Source: Ornithodoros turicata
Lineage: Eukaryota > Arthropoda > Arachnida > Ixodida > Argasidae
Assembly: GCF_037126465.1 (NCBI RefSeq)
Contig: NC_088201.1
Span: forward strand, 66,796,879-66,860,878
DNA: 64,000 bases
Direction of reading: 5' to 3'
The notes under the pieces are model-generated. The model ran no database searches. It was given only the letters and a program-made list of their open reading frames with translations, and had not been told where the DNA came from. A program made the position numbers and the translations under genes. Below, one piece after another: positions 22,251 to 33,184 of this stretch. The number at the start of each line of letters is the position of its first letter. The stretch's first letter is position 1.

Positions 22251-22730
22251 TATCTCTTCACTTCGTTTGGTACTTTTATTTTGATAGAGTACGACCGTCC
22301 TCTTCCAAACTCCGAAGTTTTCGATTGCTGTCTTTGTCTTGCTGAGCGATGAATTGAGAATGCACTATGTAGTAGTTCCTTATGATGGGGCGCTTGAATT
22401 AGTGACATGATTTCCCCATATTTGTAGCGCTTGAGTAACTTGCATTTAGTTGCCACGAACTTGCACAATCTCTTATTGATATTTCCCTTTTTTCTATATA
22501 TATTCTTAAAGGGCGTGCAAGAGAGTATTAGGTGAAAATTGTCCAATGGTCCACCATGGTTGATATGGTCGTTGAGTTTCAATAAGTGATGGTACATTAG
22601 ATGTTGTGTTATAATATTAAATTTCTGCTCATTCGACATCATTGATCCAAGTGACTCCACTAACTGGTAGACGAAAATAATTGCGTAGTCGTGATAGTGG
22701 AACACGTCATGCGATACGATTTTTTACTTT
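22223..22730 (-). pseudogene. Unrecognised conserved ORF, copy B
   Basis: This copy has a 160-codon open frame (22705-22223) whose first 90 residues align with copy A without gaps apart from one residue. It continues through a basic C-terminal part (His-Arg-Ser-Ala-Arg-Gln-Arg-Gln-Gln). No signal peptide, zinc finger, RT or transposase motif is visible to me. The conserved reading frame between two diverged copies suggests that the unit was coding when duplicated. It could be part of an uncharacterised transposon, a viral insertion, or a duplicated host exon. Confidence 0.5.
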
Positions 22731-22774
22731 TCAGTACCTTCCATGTCAATAGAGAGATATACTTTCAACAAGTC

Positions 22775-23066
22775 CATAATGATCGTGCGATACCTCTAAG
22801 AACAAAGGGCGTGAAAAGGTGGTAACTTCTATAGTTACCACCTAGATCAACATGGCATCTGATAAAGGGTGTAAAAGGGTGGTAAAAATAATTATCATCT
22901 ATTGAAATAGATACAAAAAGGTGCACGCCCCCCTCGCTCACCGAATCAGAAGTGGTAACCCTATCATTCGTGGCAGAGAGTGAGGTAGCAGGTAGAACTT
23001 ATGCACAACATATGCGACAAATATTACCTCCTGAAAAGTATAACTGCTCCACCCTTTTTTCTGAGA
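22775..23066. mobile_element. TA-flanked MITE inserted in copy B
   Basis: Minus-strand sequence runs from GTGTA into CACTCTCAGAAAAAAGGGTG (about 23066-23046) and ends near CCCTTTGTTCTTAGAG at about 22795. Copy A lacks this stretch at the equivalent position (about 17545), so it is an insertion. It contains a fragment of the second palindromic MITE family (22915-22975: AAAAAGGTGCACGCCCCC and ATCATTCGTGGCA), suggesting a second insertion within it. Confidence 0.55.
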
Positions 23067-23245
23067 GTGTATACACTGCTTGTACGAATATATGGTAATT
23101 TGATATGGCTGCTTGCTTGATGAATGCAGCACCATTTGCAATGATTCCGACTATGTCTGACGTCGAGTACTTCAGTTCTTCGTCAGCTGACCTAAAAAAC
23201 TCGACCATCAATCCCAGTTGTTTTGTTTTTTCAAAAAAAACTTTT
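23067..23245 (-). pseudogene. Unrecognised conserved ORF, copy B, 5' part
   Basis: Matches copy A at 17410-17530 (Arg-Ser-Ala-Asp-Glu-Glu-Leu-Lys-Tyr-Ser-Thr-Ser-Asp, then Ile-Ile-Ala-Asn-Gly). It was separated from the rest of copy B by the MITE at 22775-23066. Its upstream edge at about 23245 abuts a half copy of the palindromic MITE. Confidence 0.5.
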
Positions 23246-23360
23246 GTCACACAAAAGGCGTACGCTTCCCGTTTTCAACAAATCAGGGCAGATAACGATA
23301 TCATTCGAGATTATGGTTGGCTAGAAGCGTGCCATGCGATGAGGTTCATTTTTAAGAGTG
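23246..23360 (+). mobile_element. Right half of palindromic MITE (family CACTCTTAAAAATGAACTTC)
   Basis: Starts within the AAAAGGCGTACGC core and runs through CAACAAATCAGGGCAGATAA and GGTTGGCTAGAAGCG to the terminal TTTTTAAGAGTG followed by TA. The left arm is absent, so the copy is truncated or was disrupted. Confidence 0.75.
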
Positions 23361-23730
23361 TAGTAGAAGTGCACACACACATACACGGGGTGATGATGAA
23401 ATGGGTCTCTTTCATTTCATTCCAACATCGTGCACATCGTAATTATTCTATATGATCACTCTCATACTTTATTATAGCTTTCACCATCTGTTTCTCTTTC
23501 TTTTTTCGTTTTGCGTACATCAATCTTTGGAAAACAAGTCCACATGATCTGTTCCTTTGCGTCCCGGCTTTGACATTGGTGGTACCAATTTATCCATGTT
23601 TTTCTTCTTTTTACTCACTCTCTTTGCATTCAGTGTCTTGGACATAGCACTCCCAAAGCATTTTGCAAGCTGCCCGACACGAACGGGTATTTAACGAAAT
23701 GTCTGGTTTTGCCTGTTGCCTGTAACACAT
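23361..23730. other. No gene seen
   Basis: T-rich intergenic or intronic sequence. Confidence 0.3.
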
Positions 23731-24334
23731 GTTTTCTGTGTGTTAGTGTGTTAATGTGGATGCCTCCAATGTATTCATAAAACAAAGTAAGCTTTGTGGC
23801 ATCTGTTTGTTAGAATGAAAATTGTCTTTCATAGTGTTCGCCTAGCTTAGTTCGCGTGGATGATTTTACTTAATGTTATGGTGTTTCAGTTGATAGATTT
23901 CCCTACATGTATCTGTTGTTTGCATGTTGGTTGAAATATGATATTCTAGAGTGTCTAATGGAGAAAGCGCTGGTTTCAGTCCCGCTTGGAGAAACCGGTT
24001 CGCTCTGATATCGTTGACCATTCTTTTTTTAGTTTTGCTAATCCTCTAATGGTGCTCTCTTTATTAGTGTTGGCTATTTAATAGATTGCTTCTTGTGCTC
24101 CTCTGCTCTTTAGAATTGAATAATGGCAGCTGAGAATAATTATTTCCTTACATCTGTTTGTGGTAATTGTTCAATGAAGATAATAAAAAATATTGCCTCT
24201 GTGTAAGCTTTGGCAATGTTACTTCATTCCTTAACGGCAGTCCTCCTTGGGGAGATCGTTCGTTTGAGGAAAGTGTGTGAAATAGTGGAAACAGCTGCCT
24301 TGTTTTGCCATTCTATCGTATATACAGGGTGTCC

Positions 24335-25202
24335 CAGAAAACGTGTCATTGAATTATAATAAAGAAACTACACCACCTAGAGTCATGCGGTCAATGGCAT
24401 TTGTTCTTACTGGGTTTTTGCCACCCCCTCGTGTGAATGTCGTGTAACGTAAATTTAATTATGTAAATTTTTGCGAGCTTAAGTCGGAAATTTGCCTAGT
24501 AAAGGTCACTTTTTTACCCCACCAATGTGAAGAGCGTGTCTAATTTAGTCAAATTAATGATAATTGACAGGGATATTCAGAAGCTATCCCATCGAAAAAA
24601 AATAGCCGAACATCATACTCTACGGTGGTCGCACAGAATAGCGCACGATGAATTTTTCAGCGCAATCTTTGTCAGTCCGACGAAAGGAGGTTGGAAACCC
24701 AGCCCTCCCCGACACCGCAGAAAGAGATAAAACAGGCACGGCTTATCACGTCCGTCTTTCGCTGGGATAATACTTTCCCTCTCCCAAATTTAGGAACTGT
24801 TACTTTTTCTACTATCACTCTGTGGGCTGGCTTCGGAACCTCCTTTCGTCGCACTGCGAGCGATTGCGCTCAAAGAGTCATCGCGCGCTATGGTCCTGTG
24901 CTCCGAAAAGCATGATATTCGGCTATTTTTTCCGATGGGATAGCTCGTGAGTATCACTGTGAATTATCATGAATTGGAGTGAATTCGGCACGCTCTTCAT
25001 ATTGGTGGGGTAAAAAAGTGACCTTTTCTTGGCAAATTTCCGAGTTCAGTTCGCAAATATTTACATAATTAAACTTGGAGTACATGACATTCACATTAGG
25101 AGGTGGCAAAATCTTAATAAGAACAAATGCTGTTGACCGCATGATTCTAGGTGGCGTAGTTTGTTTATTATAATTCAATGACACGTTTTCTGGGACACCC
25201 TG
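24335..25202. mobile_element. TA-flanked palindromic element (CAGGGTGTCCCAGAAAACGTG ends, 868 bp)
   Basis: The two arms are reverse complements over most of their length, ends CAGGGTGTCCCAGAAAACG and CGTTTTCTGGGACACCCTG, with TA on both sides (24333-24334, 25203-25204). It encodes no protein. It looks like a foldback-type non-autonomous DNA element using a TA target. Confidence 0.75.
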
Positions 25203-25992
25203 TATTTTCTGTGTGTTAGTGTGGATGCTTCCAATTGATTCATAAAACAAAGCAAGCTTTGTGGCGTCTGTTTGTTAGAATGGAAATTGTTCTCATAGTG
25301 TTCGTCTAGCTTAGGTCGCGATGATGGTTTTAATTAATATTTCAATGCTTCAGTTGATAGATTATTTCCCAACATGTATGTGTTGTTTGAGTGTTGGTTG
25401 AAATACGATAACATAGACTGTCTAATGCAGCAAGCGCCGGTTTTGGTCCTGCTTGGAGAAACCGATTCTCTCTTATACTGTTGACTGTTCTCAGTTTTGC
25501 TGTCCATCTAATGGTGCTCTCTGTATTTGTGCTGCCGATTGATAGAGTGCTCCTCTGTTCTTCAGAATGGAATAATGCAAGCATATAGAGAAGAATTATT
25601 TCTTTCGTCTGTGCTGGTCTCATACAGGAACTTCATAGAATGAACCTATTCCATTAAAAGTTGTGTCCCGGAGGATATGGAAAAAGGATGTGCGGTTTAG
25701 ATGTGTCTTCTCAGTTGTGCCTGAAATTCGATTAATTCCTTACATCCATCAGCACTGGTAATGTCACTTAATAAGAAACTCTAGGGTAATGCTGGCTCAG
25801 GAAAATTGTCAGTGTTGTGACGTCTGTCGCAACAATAGTGGCCACGTATAGGAATCTCGGACTTGTTATAATAAAAGTTGTTTTTCGGTTGTAATCGTAT
25901 TAATTACGAATATCTTCTTTAATTAAAAAGTTCTGCCCTGCAAATTATCCAAAGGTGCCACCACCACCTCAATGTATGTATTATTGAATATA

Positions 25993-26851
25993 CAGGGTGT
26001 CCCAAAAACGTGTCATTGGATTTTAATAAAAAAACTATGCCACACAGAATCATGCGGTCAACAGCATTTGTTTTTACTAGGTTTTTGCCACCTCCTGATG
26101 TGAATGTCGTGTAATGTAAGTTTAATTATGAAAATTTTTGCGAACTGAAGTCGGAAATTTGCCAAGTAAACGTCACTTTTTTACCCCACCAACGTGAAGA
26201 GCGTGCCGAAATTTTTCGAATTAATGATAATTGACAGGAATATTGAGGAACTATCGTATCGGAAAAATGGCCGAAAATCATGCTGTACGGAGCTTGCCGA
26301 GGATAGCACGCGATGAACTTTTCTGCGGAGTCATTGTCAGTAGATGAAAGGAGGTTGGAAACCCAGCCTACTCTGGCATGGTAGAAAGAGATAACACAGA
26401 CATAGCTTATTGCGTCCGGCCTCGGCTGGGACCATACCTTCCTTTTCCCAATTTCAGAAACTGTTACTTTTTCTACTATCCCTCTGTGGGCTGGGTTTCC
26501 AAGCTCCTTGCGTCAGACTGACAGTGACAAGTCCTTGCGCGTTATACTCAGGTACCCCCAGAAGCATGATGTTCGACTATTTTTCCCGACAGGATAGACC
26601 CTGAATATCACTTAAATCACTGTCAATTATCATGAATTTGAGTAAATTCCGCACGCTGTTCATGTTCGTGGGGTAAAAAAGTGACCTTTACTTGGCAAAT
26701 TTCCGAGTTCACTTCGTAAAAATTACATAATTAAACTTGGGTTACATGACATGCACATCAGGAGATGCCAAAAACCTAGTAAGAACAAATGACATTGACC
26801 GCATGATTCTAGGTGGCGTAGTTTTTTAATTAAAATTCAATGACACGTTTT
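25993..26851. mobile_element. Second palindromic element of the same family, right end eroded
   Basis: Same interior as the element at 24335 (TTTTTACCCCACCAA, GGTTGGAAACCCAGCC). The left end CAGGGTGTCCCAAAAACG is preceded by TA. The right end stops after TGACACGTTTT near 26851 and lacks the last 14 or so bases. Confidence 0.7.
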
Positions 26852-26869
26852 GATGATTTCAATTATATT

Positions 26870-27100
26870 AATTGAGGTTCCCTTTCAGATTATTGGGGTC
26901 CCGCACCATCTGATTGTATGTATTACTCTATTGCGTGTGAATGTTTATATTGCTTGCGACTATCTTTTTTAGATAATCCGGGGGCAATGCATTGTATGTA
27001 TTAGTGAATGAGATTATGGTTTCACATAATAACTCCTCTTTCAGGTCATTGGGGTCCCGCACCATCTGATTGTATGTATTACTGCAGTGGGCTATGTGAG
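26870..27100. repeat. Short tandem-like repeats of a 60-bp word
   Basis: TTGGGGTCCCGCACCATCTG plus ATTGTATGTATTACT occurs at 26894 and 27049. Related AATGTATGTATTA words are at 25969 and 26993. Diverged copies at irregular spacing. Confidence 0.5.
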
Positions 27101-27797
27101 TTATCAAGAAGTGAACAATGTGATGAATGCTGATCTCGTGTTTTCTTTCAGACCCTAATGATTTGATAAAATTAATTGGACAATGACTATTAGATAGTTT
27201 TATGGAATTATTAAATATGGAATAAATATATGTTCATCTTGTAGAATATGAACTGTCTTGTGTTCTGTTGTCTGTTTTCACATCGTGAATGTTTTTCGGT
27301 TGGGTTTTTCTTTTTCACCTGACTGGCATTACAATTGACACAATTCCCAGCACCATTTTATGGCACAGTTCCCTTAGAAGTCGGCCAAGGACGCAGGGAG
27401 GCGCGCTCCCTCCAGTGCATGTGGGGGACGATTTGGAAGTAAATTGGAGCACCTGGCAGGGGCTGGGGCTTGGACGTGAAATGGACCACACTGTAGGGAC
27501 TTTGGAGTTAAAATGGACGGACCCTGTACTACTTGCGATCTCGGGACGAAATCGTCTTCACTTTAAATTGAAATTCAGAAATCTTTTGTTCACACTATAC
27601 ATTCACACTTTGTCTGATATAGGACTGCTAGGCCTGGCTTCGTTGTTCTGGCTCCACGTCACAAGCAATAGTACTTTTAGGTCATGCGACCTTGTTTATG
27701 TTCAGTTTGGGCGCTGGCCGCCATTTCGTCATCAGCGTAAAACCATTCGATGAATGTTTGTTGCAAGTGTAAATTACACAGTGCCTCTTCCTCGACG
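27101..27797. other. SINE tail fragment and unassigned sequence
   Basis: 27362-27402 matches the Ruka-like SINE body (GGCACAGTTCCCTTAGAAGT, then GGACGC) without a tRNA head, a fragment. An open frame at 27289-27753 crosses this fragment, which makes a gene call unlikely. Confidence 0.45.
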
Positions 27798-27925
27798 TAC
27801 ACTCTAAAAACAGAGCTTCACCACACAGCACGCTGTGTGCCAACCGTTGCCACGAATGATAGCGTTATCGTTTCTGATTCGAATAGGGAGGTGGGCGCAC
27901 GCCTTTTTGTGACAATTTGGATATA

Positions 27926-28819
27926 CAGGGTGTTTCAAAAAACGTGTCATTCGGACTTTATAAAAAAACGGGGCGACTGAAAAATACGGGGTAAAGGGCA
28001 CTTGTGTGGCAACTGAATTTGCCATCTTGCAAAAATATTTTAATTTGATTGCAATTAACATAAATTGAATTTCTTTAATTGAACTCCAAAATTTCCCAAG
28101 TCAACCTAACGTTTTTTTACAGAATTAGAGAGCCTGCAGCTAACTTAATCAGATCCACCAAAAAATTCGCTCGATATTGCAAATGGAACTGCCCCAAAAA
28201 AGTCCCGAAATTGAGGCTTCAGAGTTTCGGGTATTCAACAGCGCACCAAATCAGTCGGAAAAATGCGCGGAGGGCAGGACATGCTCCTGCCCCCATGAAG
28301 CTAGAACAGTTTATCGCCGGACCGGCGTGCAGCACAAGATGCGCAGATAACAAGGCAGGTGACATTCCACCATACGTTGATAAGCGGCAAACAAAAATGA
28401 TTCCGCCCCTTTTTTCCCGCCCTGTGTTCTTTCGACCTTCTATCTTTCATGGGGGCAGGAGCAGTCCTCCTCTCCACGAATATTTGCGTCTGATTTGGTG
28501 CGCCGTTGAATACCCGAAACTTGGAAGCCTCAATTTCGGGACTTTTTTTTGGCAGTTCCATTTGCAATATCGAGCGGATTTCTTAGGGGATCTCACTAAG
28601 TTCGCTACGGACCCTCTAATTCTGTAAAAAAAACGTTAGGTTGACTTGGGAAATTTTGAAGTTCAATTAAAGAAATTCAATTTATTTCAATTAAAATCAA
28701 ATGAAAATATTTTTTCAAGGTGGCAAATTCAGTTGCCACACAAATGCCGTTTACCCCGTATTTTTCCGTCGCCCCGTTTTTGTATAAAGTCCGAATGACA
28801 CGTTTTTTGAAACACCCTG
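27926..28819. mobile_element. 894-bp TA-flanked palindrome inside type-B MITE
   Basis: Ends CAGGGTGTTTCAAAAAACGT and its complement, TA on each side (27924-27925, 28820-28821). Arms are near reverse complements around about 28370. Related in terminal CAGGGTGT to the elements at 24335 and 30463 but with different interior. The 182-codon frame 28079-28627 lies wholly within it and is an artefact of the palindrome. Confidence 0.78.
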
Positions 28820-28883
28820 TATGAAAATTGCCACAAAAAGGCGTACGCCCCCTTCTTTCTTCGAACCCGAAGCGATAACCCTA

Positions 28884-29131
28884 CACTCTTAAAAATGAAC
28901 TTCACCCCATAGCACGCTCCTAGCCAACCGTCATCTCGAATGATATCCTTATCTGACCTGATTTGTCGAAAACGGGAGGCGTACGCCTTTTTGTGACAAT
29001 TATGACCAGCATAAGTGTCACAAAAAAGGCGTACGCCTCCCGTTTCCAGCAAATCAGGGCAGATATGAATATCATTCGAGATGGTGGTTGGCTAAGAGCG
29101 TGCTATGCGGTGAAGTTCATTTTTAAGAGTG
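28884..29131. mobile_element. Palindromic MITE type A, 248 bp, inside type-B arm
   Basis: Ends CACTCTTAAAAATGAACTTC and complement, TA both sides (28882-28883, 29132-29133). The centre carries GGCGTACGCC in both arms with a short unique loop. The flanking sequence reads continuously as type-B arm once the element and one TA are removed (CGATAACCCTA joined to TCACTCTTGGCAACGG). Confidence 0.82.
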
Positions 29132-29195
29132 TATCACTCTTGGCAACGGTTGGAGCACAGCATGCTATGCGGTGAAGTTTTGTTTTTAGGGTGTA

Positions 29196-29444
29196 CACTC
29201 TTAAAAATGAACTTCACTGCATAGCACGCTCCTAGCCAACCATTATCTCGAATGATATCGTTATCTGCTCTGATTTGTTGAAAACGGGAGGCGTACGCCT
29301 TTTTTGTGACAATTATGAACAGCATAAGTGTCACAAAAAAGGCGTACGCCTCCCGTTTTCAACAAATCCGGGCAGATAACAATATCATTCGAGAAAATGG
29401 TTGGCTAGGAGCGTGCTATGCAGTGAAACTCAGTTTTAAGAGTG
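29196..29444. mobile_element. Palindromic MITE type A, 249 bp
   Basis: Begins directly after the TA that ends the type-B element. TA at 29445-29446 on the right. Same arms as the copy at 28884; arms differ by a few substitutions. Confidence 0.8.
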
Positions 29445-29469
29445 TAGTAGTTCATTCCTGCGAATTCTG

Positions 29470-29718
29470 CACTCTCAGAACAGAATTTCATTGCATAGCA
29501 CGTTGTGCGCCAACCATTGCCACGAATGATAGGGTTACGGCTACTGCTTCACAGATCGACGGGGCGTATGCCTTTTTATAGCAACTTGGATATATGATAA
29601 TTGCTACAAAAAGGCATATGCCCCTCTCTCTCTTCGAATCAGAAATGATAGCCCTATAATTCGTGGCAGTGGTTGGCACACAACGTGCTATGCAGTGAAG
29701 TTCTGTTCTGAGACTGTG
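29470..29718. mobile_element. Palindromic MITE type B copy
   Basis: CACTCTCAGAACAGAATTTC left, TTCTGTTCTGAGACTGTG right, with AAAAAGGCATATGCCC core. More diverged than the type-A copies, and flanking TA is not preserved. Confidence 0.65.
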
Positions 29719-29796
29719 AGTGCATCACGTCGGGTCAGAGTGTCTTAGCACCGTTGTTTTTAAGCCGAGCAGTAAGAGGCCACATTTGCAAGCCTA

Positions 29797-29962
29797 CACT
29801 CTTAAAAATGAATTTCACCGCGCAGCACGCTCCTAGCCAACCATAATCTCAAATGATATCGTTATCTGCCCTGATTTGTTGAAAACGGGGCAGATAATGA
29901 TATCATTGGAGATGATGGTTGGCTAGGAGCGTGCAATGCGGTGAAGTTCATTTTTAAGAGTG
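29797..29962. mobile_element. Internally deleted type-A MITE, 166 bp
   Basis: Both arms are present from the tips to GTTGAAAACGGG. The GGCGTACGCC core and loop are missing: the left arm jumps directly into the right arm at GGGGCAGATAATG. Confidence 0.75.
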
Positions 29963-30158
29963 GTAGCTGCTTTATGTTAACACAGAGGCCACTGAAATCC
30001 ATCACTACAGGGGGGAGGAGAACTGAAGTTCGAAAAATTGGTCACTGAGAACTTTCTGTGTGTAGGATGATTTCGTAGTGTAATGGCACGTCATACTCAC
30101 AGTATGACTATGTTACGGAGCATCCAGATATGGAATTTGGTTAATTAGGCGATGGGTA

Positions 30159-30406
30159 CAGTCTAAAAACAGAGCTTCATTGCATAGCACACTCCTAGCC
30201 AACCATCAACTCGAATGACGTTGTCTTCTTTCTTGATTTGCTGAAAACGGAGAGCATACGCTATTTTTGTGGCAATTGCGAACTGCATAATGCCAGGCAA
30301 ATGGCATACGCCCCTCGCTTTCAGCCAGTGGCAGGAAAGACCGATGTAACTCAGGATGATAGTTGGCTAGGAGGGTGCTATGGGGTGCAGTACATTTTTA
30401 AGAGTG
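30159..30406. mobile_element. Diverged palindromic MITE copy
   Basis: CAGTCTAAAAACAGAGCTTC left and CATTTTTAAGAGTG right, with TA flanks. The left tip resembles type B and the right tip type A, so it is old or recombinant. Confidence 0.65.
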
Positions 30407-30462
30407 TAGTTTTCCCTATGGGATTAACAGATATAGACATGTGGTTTGTGCCAGAGACTATA

Positions 30463-31223
30463 CCGGGTGTCTCAGTTAAACCCCGGGCTAAATAATTCGC
30501 GAACCGGCGCAGCAATCGAAGAACTTTCTTTTTTACAAGAATCTCTCCGATACCGCCTACAAGCTGCGCACCATGTGAATGAGTGGGAGGCGCTAATTAT
30601 TTAAATAAAAATTCAAATGAGTTTCGTGAAAAAACATAACTTCTAAAGCAGGGCGCCGTCGGCATTAAAATGGGTACTACCCCTTTTGGGACCTTCAGTG
30701 GACACCTTTTAGAGAAAAATCTGCCACCAAAGCGGGTCATTTGTTGCAGTAATTAATTGGTTTTGGTTTACATATTTTTGTCATGGCTGGTCGCGGTGAA
30801 GCGCAAAAGGTGGCTCTTCCACTCCCATGTCTACCAATGAATTACGTCCTTACACGAATGAATTACACCAATGAATTACGTCCTTTTGCACTTCGCCGCG
30901 ACAAAAATATGTAAACCGAAACTAATTAATTACTGCAACAAATGACCCGCAGATTCGGTGGCAGATTTTTCTCTCAAAGGTGTCCACTGAAGGTCCCAAA
31001 AGGGGTAGAACCCATTTTAATGCCGATGGCGCCCTGCTTTAGAAGTTATGTTTTTTTACCAAACTCATTTGAATTTTTATTTAAATAATGAGCGCCTTCC
31101 ACTCATTCACACGGTGCGCAGGTTGCAGGCGGTATCGGACAGATACTTGTAAAAAAGAAAGTTCTTCGATTGGTGCACCGGTTCGCGAATTATTTAGCCC
31201 GGGGATTTAACTGAGACACCCTG
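30463..31223. mobile_element. 761-bp TA-flanked palindrome
   Basis: Ends CCGGGTGTCTCAGTTAAACC and complement near 31205-31223, arms matching through TTCGCGAACCGG and AAGGGGTAG(T/A)ACCC words. TA flanks at 30461-30462 and 31224-31225. No coding content. Confidence 0.72.
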
Positions 31224-31225
31224 TA

Positions 31226-32610
31226 TATTGATGGCACAAGCATTAAGTTTATGCGAAGTAGCAGATTTCCCCTTACTAATTAACAAAAACACGCTACATG
31301 CAGTAAGCCAGTAAGCAAATTTTGTACAAGTGGTCACGCAAATCCTGTAATATGTTTGTATAAGCACCAGATACCCTGCCTTATCTCCATGCATAAAAGA
31401 CGAGGGCGAGGCCCCACAGCCTCAGCCGTGCCCTTGCCCCCACATTCTTTTAACATCTTTTAAAGTACTTTTAACTGCCAATCAAGAGAAGTTATAAAAC
31501 GACCCAGTGAACCAGCAATCGCGTTGTTTATAAACTGTTCAGCTGCCGATCATGGGCACAGCCTTTATAATGATCAGGTGTATGGTGACGTTTGCGATTA
31601 CGTGAGGTCTGGACCTGGCCAGAATGCTTTCCGTTCACCTCGCGCACTATTTCCTATGGACGGCTATAAGGTATAGGGCACCCCTGTGGTATCACTATGT
31701 GTCACCGATCAGATGTTAACCCTTATGTGTTACATGTCAACACTGTATCTGAGCATATGCAGGCTTACGTCATTCCGTGGCGCTACAGCTGCTTGTTCAC
31801 AGGAAGCACCTTCGCCATCAGTAGAGACGAAGGGATGAGTTGCGGTGGCGGTATAGGCGAATCCACTCGCAGTAAAGGATATGAGTAGACGTACGCTTTG
31901 GGAAATGCTCGCCTTCCGCCATGCCTCCAGCACCCTCACCATCTAAAATAGCGTGTTGTGAATTTAGTTAGTCGATTGACTGAGTCACTCTGTATACCAA
32001 AACTTCGTAAGTTTAAAACGTAGTGATCGGACGTTTAATCAGTTTGGGCGGGACTGTCTGTTGACGAAAGTCGTATTCCTGTTCCATTAGTGTGGTCAGC
32101 ATTTTTGCTTCGGAAAGATTCTGCCTTGTTTTGATTTCTCCTCTGTTGCTCTATTTTATTTGTTCGGTGATCAAGCGTAGACAGCCCATTATATATCACG
32201 TGCTTCTGATGCATCGAAATGTCGAAATGTTACTTAAAAAAATGAGAAAAGGAAGAAATTAAGAGAGAAGTGGTCACCACATACTACTAAGTATAGAGAC
32301 CTGGACATGCGCGAAGCTCCCAGCACCGGGGTAGAAGTCCTGGCAGTCGCTGCTTTGCTATGCGATTTTGCGCTGGTTAGCACTATTCGGTACCATAAGA
32401 TTTGCCGGAACTACGGCAGTGTATGGTGGGCCGTGCTGACAGTGACGAAGAGGTACGGAAGAGAGTAGGGCGTGCTTAGCCACATCCTCCGTAGCCCTGT
32501 GAAGCAGATGAATAACGGTGGCAATGATGATAATAGTGTACATGTCATTTCCTCTCCCCAATAATGCTATGTTGCGCTTGCAGCGGCCACTAGCGCCACT
32601 AGTAACTAAC
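31226..32610. other. No supported gene
   Basis: A minus-strand frame 31942-31730 stays open for 70 codons with no motif. It lies downstream of the exon at 32813-32611 and could hold its next exon, but I cannot support one. Confidence 0.25.
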
Positions 32611-32813
32611 CCATGACCCAGCTCTCCCATAGGCGATTGCCGTCCAGGTCTCTAGTATACAGTTGCGGTCGTGGATGTGGTATACAACGTACCAGGTATC
32701 CCTTATCTGGATCAGTATCGTCGTTCCACGGTGTCGGTCCTGTGACGCGACACGGTTCTTTCAAGGCATTAAAGGCTACCGTGGTTAACACGAGGGCATC
32801 GGGAGAGAAGTGC
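32611..32813 (-). CDS. Internal exon of an unidentified minus-strand gene
   Basis: The acceptor CCTTTGCAG precedes 32813 and a donor (ATGG then GTTAGT) follows 32611. The 203-bp exon encodes His-Phe-Ser-Pro-Asp-Ala-Leu-Val, a Cys-Arg-Val-Thr-Gly-Pro-Thr-Pro-Trp block, and a C-terminal Pro-Arg-Pro-Gln-Leu-Tyr-Thr-Arg-Asp with Leu-Trp-Glu-Ser-Trp. The composition and clean splice sites look like true coding sequence. I do not recognise the protein. The start phase (2) matches the donor of the exon at 33340-33185, about 370 bp upstream. The end phase is 1, so it does not join the family exon at 15929 directly. Confidence 0.5.
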
Positions 32814-33184
32814 CTGCAAAGGTAAAGGTGCAAGGAATATCAGCTGCGTTGCTGGAGACACAGCGTGCAAGTTATGAGGACAACGGTGGTTGGAAGCAAA
32901 GGGTTCAGAAGCAAGGAAAATGCGAGTTTCAGTGAATCGTTTCAGTCAAACGGGCGAGTATTGCCATTCTAACTGCCTTTCGAGCGGCACCAATCTGAAT
33001 GGCATTTGTGTCCACTCGAACTGCAACAGAGAATCTCCTTTTGGGTACAGCCTTTCGGGAAGACACGCTCGGTTATGTCCTTCACGACTGAAAAGTGTAG
33101 ACAGGAACGCGAGTCACCGAATAATTTGCAACTCGCGACTATGTAAAACCAGAACGACTAAGGCTAAAATTTTTACTTGTAGAT

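Larger units (their letters stand above)
23733..26851. repeat. Tandem duplication, two units each with an 0.86-kb palindrome
   Basis: Unit 1 (about 23733-25202) and unit 2 (about 25206-26851) share about 400 bp of flank (TTTTCTGTGTGTTAGTGT, CAAGCTTTGTGGC, GTCTGTTTGTTAGAATG, CTTGGAGAAACCG). Each unit ends in a palindrome of the same family. Order and orientation are the same, so this is a direct segmental duplication that included the palindrome, or two insertions in homologous units. Confidence 0.65.
27800..29193. mobile_element. Palindromic MITE type B, carrying two further elements inside
   Basis: The left arm starts CACTCTAAAAACAGAGCTTC after TA (27798-27799); the right arm ends GAAGTTTTGTTTTTAGGGTG before TA (29194-29195). 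The middle is interrupted by a 894-bp palindrome (27926-28819) and the right arm by a 248-bp type-A MITE (28884-29131). Removing both gives the arrangement seen in the uninterrupted type-B copy at 34982-35229. Confidence 0.78.

Noticed and set aside
28079..28627. 182-codon plus-strand ORF, the longest in the window
   Set aside because: It lies entirely inside a 894-bp TA-flanked palindrome, reads the two arms in succession, and has no motif. It is an artefact of the inverted repeat.
28700..29680. Repeated small ORFs with a shared Lys-Lys-Ala-Tyr-Ala-Ser-Arg-Phe-Gln-Gln peptide as a protein family
   Set aside because: The shared peptide is simply the translation of the MITE right arm in one frame; frames end at MITE borders.
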